Source: Ehretia macrophylla
Taxonomy: Eukaryota > Streptophyta > Magnoliopsida > Boraginales > Ehretiaceae
Direction of reading: 5' to 3'
Assembly: GCA_037974665.1 (NCBI GenBank)
Contig: CM075764.1
Location: 82,731,825-82,795,824, forward strand
DNA: 64,000 nt
Position numbers and translations under genes: made by a program. Below are positions 57,977 to 64,000 of the stretch, one piece after another (position 1 is the first letter of the stretch; the number at the start of each line of letters is the position of its first letter). The notes beneath the pieces were generated by a model that made no database searches, was not told the origin of the DNA, and saw only the letters and a list, made by a program, of their open reading frames with translations.

Positions 57977-58660
57977 GGCCCTCTCTAAGGTCAACTCTAA
58001 CAATTTCTCTATTTTTTTTTCTACATGTAGAGATTTTGAACCATTTCTCTATATTTAGAAATTTCCTTTTTCAATTTCACTCCAACAACTTTTCTATATT
58101 TAATCAATCCCTTATTTCAAAGAATCTCTATTTTAGTTTCACTCTAACAGTTTTCATACATTTAATTAATCTCTTTTTTGTGTCAGATGAATTTAGGGAA
58201 TGTATAAGGCATGGATTCAGCATCTCCACATGTGGAGATGCTGAACATTAGTTGTAGGAATTTCTTATAAAGTAGGGAATTCCTAAGAAAGCTGTTGTTC
58301 CCTACATGTAGAGATTTTAAACTTTGAGCTAACTTATTGGAGAAAGCCTAACAGGTGTCTTAAAACTCCAAAATCCCTACATGTAGGGAAGCTTTTGAAA
58401 ATATTAATCTCTAACAACTTTCCTAAAGATTCCCTACTTTGTAGGGAATCCCTATATTTAATTTCAGTATCTTCGTATGTGGAGATACTGAAACAATTTT
58501 CTATCCATTCTCTAAACTTATTTGACACAAAAGAAGATTAATTAAATGTAGGAAAGTTGTTGGAGTGAAACAAAAATAGAGAATTTCGAGATATAGAAAA
58601 ACTGTCCACAATCTTTACATGTAAAGAAAAAAATAGAAAAACTGTTGAAGTTATCCTAAA
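57977..58660. mobile_element. large foldback / MITE-like element in the KCS intron
   Basis: The left half (to about 58326) is the approximate reverse complement of the right half (from about 58360). Both arms carry a CTACATGTAGAGATTTT-type word near the end, TTTCACTCCAACAACTTT.CT, and ATTTAATTAATC further in. The left arm also holds a perfect 30-bp palindrome at 58216-58245 (half-site TTCAGCATCTCCACA). No coding region. The target duplication could not be fixed. Confidence 0.75.
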
Positions 58661-59320
58661 AAATAACAAAACATGACAGAAAAACCATTAGGCGTCTAAC
58701 TTTGATAGGCTTACGATTTGTGCTAACTGTTGTCTTTTCAATTTGAATTTTTTTGTGAAGCACCAGGAAAATTGGATGAAACAGTGAGAAAAGTCAATAT
58801 GAAACTAGTCACTAGAGCTAACAAGTCATGTGTCATAATATGGCTGGTCTCAGTTATGTGCTTCTGTTTTAGTTTGACTTTGTACACATTTCTACTTGCG
58901 AGATTTCAGTGGTAATATTCTGTTTGTTTTCCCTAAAATGATTTCCTAAAAATATGTTTTTTATTTTTATTATCAGGTGCTTGATAATATCATAAAATAA
59001 GTTAATTAAAAACTAATTTTAGTCAATGTAAAAAAAAAATATTGTATAGAGAAAAAAATGTTAATTTCATGGGTCCACCCCCATCCCACCATCCCACTCA
59101 TATACGTGTATGTGTGTGTGTAAGTGTGTATCTATGTGTTTATAAAAATTTCTCATTGAAAAATATTTTTCACTGTAGCAGTCAAATACTAAGAAATGTT
59201 TTTAAGTGTGACAATCAAATTCAATATTTTCTCGATAGATATTTTCTCCAATAAAGTTATTTCTTGCAAGGTGGAATGAGAAATTTCAATTGTTTAACCG
59301 AGTGAAAAGGAAAGTAAAGC

Positions 59321-59442
59321 GCCAAAAACCTTTGGTCTAGCGGCATGACACTCGTAGTGTTTGTGAGAAATTATGAGTTCAAATCTCGCTAGTTACATCT
59401 GTATATATATATAATTTTAGGCTTCTATTTAAATTTTTTTTA
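59321..59442 (+). mobile_element. tRNA-derived SINE in the KCS intron
   Basis: A 122-bp body with an A-box-like TTGGTCTAGCGG (59332-59343) and B-box-like GAGTTCAAATC (59375-59385), and a T-rich end. It is flanked by a 16-bp duplication AAAAGGAAAGTAAAGC at 59305-59320 and 59443-59458. The boxes are RNA polymerase III promoter elements. It is inserted in the same direction as the gene. Confidence 0.85.
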
Positions 59443-59577
59443 AAAAGGAAAGTAAAGCTTTGATTTTGAAACAGTGTGACAAGTATTTTATTTTTTATAT
59501 GTAGCCTGATTTTTTATAATCGTGTAAACTCTTATTAGTAACACGTAGCGGACGTGTTGTTTCCATAATATATATAG

Positions 59578-60373
59578 GTGCACCATAATTCGTATGCTCT
59601 AGTGGTGAGCACAGAAAATATAACGCAGAACGTCTACCAAGGAAAGGATCGTGCGAAGTTTCTAATCAATTGTTTATTCCGCGTTGGTGGGGCTGCTGTT
59701 ATGCTCTCGAATCGAGCAGAAGATAAAGAATCTTCAAAGTACGAGCTCATCAACAGTGTCCACACCCACGCAGCTGATTCAGATCCCTCCTACTATGTTC
59801 CAAGAAGAAGACGAACAAGGCATTGGTGGGGTTATAATAACAAAAGATCTCATGTTTGCAGCAATAAATGCCATAGAGTTAAATCTAACCTCCCTAGGCC
59901 CCTTAGTCCGTCCCATTTCGGAAAAAATCATTTTCGTCAAAAATTTCATAATGAGACGAATCTGCAGGAAAAAGGTCCAGCTATACTTGCCTAAGTTCAA
60001 TAAATGCATTCATCACTTCTTCCCGCATGTAGGTGGAAAACCTGTACTAGATGAACTACAAAAAGTGTTGGGTTTTAGTGATGCTGACATGGAAGCTTCA
60101 AGAATGACCCTGCATAGATTTGGTAACACTTCAAGCAATTCAGTGTGGTATGAACTTGCATATGCAGAAGCTAAGTGTAGGGTCAACAAGGGCGACCGTT
60201 TGTGGCAGATGCCGTTTGGATCTGGCTTCAAATGTTGCAGTGTGATTTGGCGTGCCATGAGGACTGTTTCATATGAGGAGACCAATCCATGGAGTAAGGA
60301 CATAGATCAATATCCACTCAACTTGGAAAACTCCGGGGCATTTCCTTACCATTTTGAACCTTCAAAATTATGA
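59578..60373 (+). CDS. KCS: 3-ketoacyl-CoA synthase, exon 2, with one-base frameshift
   Basis: Exon 2 reads VHHNSYALVVSTENITQNVY, NCLFRVGGAAVMLSNR and KYELINSVHTHAADSDPSYYV. It then moves to the +1 frame near 59800 (QEEDEQGIGGV..), continuing to ..EPSKL-stop. The second frame has the catalytic His in PHVGGKPVLDEL (usually HAGG; here Val replaces Ala) and the Asn in HRFGNTSSNSVWYELAY, so Cys-His-Asn are all present. The total is about 467 residues, somewhat short for KCS. The CC at 59800-59801 is the likely site of the extra base: a recent pseudogene mutation or a sequence error. Confidence 0.85.
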
Positions 60374-60375
60374 GC

Positions 60376-60459
60376 TACTTCGTTAATTCTCTTTGACACT
60401 CAAAACTTCTAATGGAGTACTTCGTTAATTCTCTTTGACACTCAAAACTTCTAATGGAG
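60376..60459. repeat. perfect 42-bp tandem duplication in the KCS 3' UTR
   Basis: Two identical 42-bp units (60376-60417 and 60418-60459, each starting TACTTCGTTAATTC), beginning two bases after the stop codon. Confidence 0.95.
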
Positions 60460-60527
60460 TACTACTCCTATTGTTTGAGTTTCAGGTGGCTAATATGTAA
60501 GAATGAACTAATATATAGTGTATGAAG

Positions 60528-60533
60528 AATAAA
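60528..60533 (+). terminator. possible polyadenylation signal of KCS
   Basis: AATAAA 155 bp after the stop codon, in AT-rich sequence. It is the nearest canonical signal. Confidence 0.4.
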
Positions 60534-61261
60534 GATTATCTAGTACCAGTCAACTTGTATGTTCGTAATACAAGAAATAGGTAATCAAAGACGTCAATTA
60601 TCTTTATGTGTTTTCCTCTTCACAAGTAATTTAGCGTATCAAAGGAGGGCAAGATCAGTAGTTTATGTAAGCATATATATAAATATGTATTTGGATATTC
60701 ATGATTTTATAGCATAATATACATATATGAGTTGCAGCGAAATCACATACTTACTCGGGATTAACTATTATTAATGGGAATAATCAGTTAAGGCTAATGT
60801 AGAAGATGAGACCTAACCATATATTTATAACTTATTCTATCAAGTCCATTCATAAAAGTTTTTATCAAAATATACAGGCCTACAAATAAATTAGCCGTAT
60901 GGACCTACGAGGTGGACTTAAAACTATTGGATAATACGCTTTAAAAGCCAATTTGTTGTAATTTTAGGACATAATATTTAGTATTATTTAATTAGTGGGC
61001 ATTTTATTGAATTATAAATAATCTGTTAATTATTATTTAAATAAAGTCCTTAAAATTATCTTATAGATTTTATTCTTAAGTTGTTAAGAATATGAGTGAC
61101 AAGATCTATAACTAAAGACAAATTCTAGAATAAGTCCCTAATGGTAAGATGAATTAATTGGACATTAGTTCATCCGGATAGATCACCGTACAGTTTACTA
61201 TCTCGATTAATAGGATATTAATAATGAGGGCAACAAGTCTCATATTGTATTAATAGATGTA
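60534..61261. other. intergenic, possibly an old LTR fragment
   Basis: No gene. The part 60890-61255 has the look of copia LTR sequence but no ends or partner were found, so it is left unassigned. Confidence 0.4.
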
Positions 61262-63106
61262 CACTACAAAAAATAAGCTGTTTTGCAACGAAATTTTGTG
61301 ACGAAATGAAAATCGTCGCAAAAATGGGACGAAATTGCTACAAAATTTTTTGTCGCTTAGATTGTGTGGAAATTGGGATGAAATTATGACGGGAACTACA
61401 ATTTGTCACAACTTCGTCACAAACTGCGACAATTTGGCCACAACAGCAATAATTATAGCGTGGGAAATAAAAATCGTCTCAAAGTCGTGATAAAAGACTA
61501 CGTTTTTGTGATAACGTTGCAGAGTTGACTCAACTATTGTGACGAATTTGTGACAATTAATACAAATTAGATTTTTCGTCGCATGCTTGTGGCAATCGAC
61601 TATGATTTTGTGACAAAGGCAATTTAGCAGCGGAATAAAAATATTGTTTATGCAAATTTTGTGACGAAAATAAGACGAATATGTGTCTGTGACAACTTTA
61701 GTATTTAATTAAAAAAAAAATACTTTGTTGAAAAAGGGGCCAATTAAATAGCCCCTTTTTCACCCATACGATTTTCACCAGCCATCCACCCACACACACA
61801 CTCCATCGCCACTTTGCACCACCACCACCACCTTGCACCTTCGGCACTTTGCACTACCACATCTCGCGCCACCGCCACTGCCACCCCCACCTCGCACCAC
61901 CATATTTGGAAGTTCTAAAAGGTAACCCTTTGTATTTTCTTTTTTCTTCTCCAAATCATTTACTGTTTCGTTCTTCACTGCTCTACTCTGAGTTTGATTA
62001 TGGGTTTGTGGAGTTGTTTCTCTCCTCTACTAGTGTGTGTGGGTGCGGATGTATGGTATTTATGCCTTGACATGCCTTCCCCTCCTCTGTCTATCTTTCT
62101 CTACAGTACATCACCATTCATAACATACATAATAAAACTCCCATCCCCAACCCGTAATAAATTTTTTTTCCATTAGCAATTACTACAAGCTTTGCCCTTT
62201 ACGGGTTTTCATTCCTTTACTCGATGCCTTCACAGTTTCATTTTCTTTAGGTATTTTTCTTTGTTTTTTTTAGTACGACAGATGAATTATTTTTTCTCTA
62301 TCTCTGATTTCCTTTACCTTTTGTTCTCCTCTTCTCCTCCTAATTGATATGTGTGTTTATTGATTTTTTCGCTTACTTTTTTTTAACAAAAAAGTTGTTT
62401 TGTCTACGTATCAAGACTGTATAATTTTTTTTTACTACATGTATTTGAATAATGTCCTCTTTTTTATTCTAAAGTTATAATATTATGCATTTTTAATGGC
62501 TACGTGTCTTACCCTGGGCTCGTATGCAAGTTTTCTATATTGTAGCAAAGAAACCTCGTGATTTAATTGTCTTCTAAATTTATAGGAGCTCAATTGTGAT
62601 GACAATTATTGATGGAGTTGTTTCCTTTCTATTTATTTATTTTTTTCCAGTAACAAAACTGAAGTTGAATGTGACAATATCAGGCCGATTAAGGGCTGGA
62701 AAAAAAGTAAATTACTTGCTGAATTTAAAGACGGTTAATATGCTAAAATGAAGACTCAGCAGCCTTGGGTATAGATGGTCTTTTGTTAGATCCTTGGTAT
62801 TGGCTGATATAGGATGCTATGAATAACACCTGGATGCTTTGACTAAGGTTTTTTTTTTAATATTTTTCTTTTCTAAAACTTTTGGTAAGAAGTACTGCAT
62901 TTGTTTTATGGGGAGCTTTTGGTAAGAAGTGGTGGTTTATGACCAATGATGTTATAGTAATTTAACTACCATTTCCTTGTGCCTGGAAAAGTATCGTCCT
63001 TTGGTAGATTTCATCTATGGTTATGAGATGCAAGCCGTTGAAAGCGTCCAATAAAGGGCCATTTACTCTAGCTATTTTAGTAATTAACGTTATTTTATAC
63101 TCTTAA
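61262..63106 (+). mobile_element. CACTA-type DNA transposon, left end
   Basis: CACTACAAAAAATAAGCTG is a standard CACTA end. About 430 bp of subterminal repeats follow, of the type TTGTGACGAAAT/GTCGCAAAA, in both directions. A perfect 10-bp inverted repeat (AAAAAGGGGC-N10-GCCCCTTTTT) is at 61731-61760. A CACCAC-rich part with a possible splice donor follows (61920), then unremarkable sequence. No transposase and no right end in the window; the assigned end is simply where the next LTR begins. Confidence 0.6.
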
Positions 63107-63517
63107 TGTTGAATTTTGGGGTTGGGTCGCCTAATATGGATTGACCCGGCCCGATCCATGTTTGTATGGGTCATGGAAAGTTATAGAAATAATTTTCTAT
63201 TCTATTTCTAATAAGGGTAATTAGAAATAGAAAAGAACTGAACGTATCAGTTCTTGAAACATAGAAGAAAGTGAGTCTTCTTCAATGGTTCTTTCTCTCT
63301 CTCAATCTCTCTCAAATTCACCATGTTTACTGCATGTAAACACTAGCCTCTTAAGTTGTGGCTATATAGTCCAAGATCGAACATATATTTTGGACTCCGA
63401 TTCGCGACTGTTTAACGGTGGAACCAACGTGGCTAATTCCTGCAGACTATTTCGCATACTACGAGGTTAGTATTCTATTCGGTTTATGAAGATCCGTATT
63501 CTGTATTAAATTCTTCA
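63107..63517 (+). repeat. copia-type 5' LTR, 411 bp
   Basis: TGTTGAATTTTGGGG...AAATTCTTCA (TG...CA), directly followed by a primer site. It includes TCTCTCTCTCAATCTCTC near 63290. Confidence 0.8.
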
Positions 63518-63518
63518 T

Positions 63519-63531
63519 TGGTATCAGAGCC
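63519..63531 (+). other. primer-binding site of the right-hand copia element
   Basis: TGGTATCAGAGCC, one base after the LTR, complementary to initiator Met-tRNA. Confidence 0.85.
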
Positions 63532-64000
63532 ATATCGTTGGCTCTCCGTTAAAATTATGCGAATTTATGAGATTTATGCGATTTATGTGATGAATATTGT
63601 GAATAATGATTTTAATGTATAAGTGATTTTATTTATGTTAAAATCATGAGAATTTGTTTCTTTAATCTCTGGTATATAATCTATGTGATTATACTTGAGA
63701 AAATGCATAAATCAATTGTTTCGTACATTTATTTTTCATAATTTTTGTGACTATTTTGGGGCTTTTTGTATCTGTAACATGCTCCAAAAATTGTGATTTT
63801 GGTATGTATGGAACGGTCTCATCGAGAGCTTTCTGTGCATATATGGATCATTAAATTTGGCCTTAAAATGCGAAAGTTATGATTTTTTGTAAATCTGAAA
63901 AAATTAAGGCTAGTGTGTGTTCTTGGTGTAATGTGTGTGCGTTGAAAAACGTGAAACATGGCTGATATCTGAACTTGGGACTAAGTGGGCCCATCAGGGA
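63532..64000 (+). mobile_element. leader of the right-hand copia element, cut by window end
   Basis: About 470 bp of AT-rich leader after the primer site. The gag start has not been reached. Confidence 0.6.

Larger units (their letters stand above)
57710..59577 (+). other. intron of the KCS gene
   Basis: 1868 bp, GT...AG (TATATATAG acceptor), phase 0 between ..LLQ and VHHNSYALVVS.., a natural junction in this family. It holds a foldback element and a SINE. Nothing else is recognised in it. Confidence 0.82.

Noticed and set aside
59321..59400. tRNA gene
   Set aside because: A and B boxes are present, but there is no cloverleaf, and a 16-bp duplication with T-rich end marks a SINE.
61775..61978. 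Gly-rich 67-codon frame on the minus strand
   Set aside because: Arises from the CACCAC-rich stretch read backwards; no other support.

Overview
This is a stretch of plant nuclear DNA, most likely from a dicot. It is AT-rich and almost free of genes from 1 to about 55.4 kb, where it is a nest of LTR retrotransposons with plant-type features: initiator-Met-tRNA primer sites, 5-bp target duplications, chromovirus-type Ty3/gypsy pol and Ty1/copia gag. The only host gene is a 3-ketoacyl-CoA synthase (KCS) gene at 57.1-60.4 kb. The species cannot be named from the sequence. Element names A, B, B', C, E, F and G are mine.

Layout, outermost first. Element C (gypsy-type, non-coding) runs from 16.8 kb to about 48.4 kb. 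Copia element F (minus strand, 1-16805, left end outside the window) sits in C's first LTR. F's gag gene is split by gypsy element B (minus strand, 725-14881). B carries two solo LTRs: an A-type LTR (1236-3679) and a copia-type LTR (10539-12543). C's second LTR is split by B' (plus strand, 20840-45759), a non-autonomous relative of B. The 5' LTR of B' holds two more elements: the gypsy element A (22940-32726, nearly complete coding region but broken by stops) and E (32770-39810, a large element with 2744-bp LTRs and no genes). Seven insertions have exact 5-bp target duplications: CTCCG, TGTAC, TTAAT, GAGAA, GGTTT, CAGGT and, less cleanly, ATAAT.

From 48.4 to 55.4 kb lie a decayed copia gag-pol (plus strand), an LTR of another gypsy family (G) and a solo B-type LTR inside it. 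From 55.4 to 57.1 kb are a duplicated hairpin sequence, a transposon-like end and a 27-bp minisatellite. KCS has two exons. Its intron contains a large foldback element and a SINE with a 16-bp target duplication, and exon 2 carries a one-base frameshift. After it come a CACTA-type transposon end (61262) and a copia 5' LTR with primer site (63107-63531) whose body leaves the window.

Three observations stand out. (1) Three insertions (A, E and the solo A LTR) hit the same roughly 70-bp zone of homologous LTRs, around the TATA-like box. (2) That zone encodes a short peptide whose reading frame is kept across several LTR subfamilies, with mostly synonymous changes and an in-frame 9-bp indel. (3) B' and C, which have different LTRs, share the same non-coding 3' internal region.
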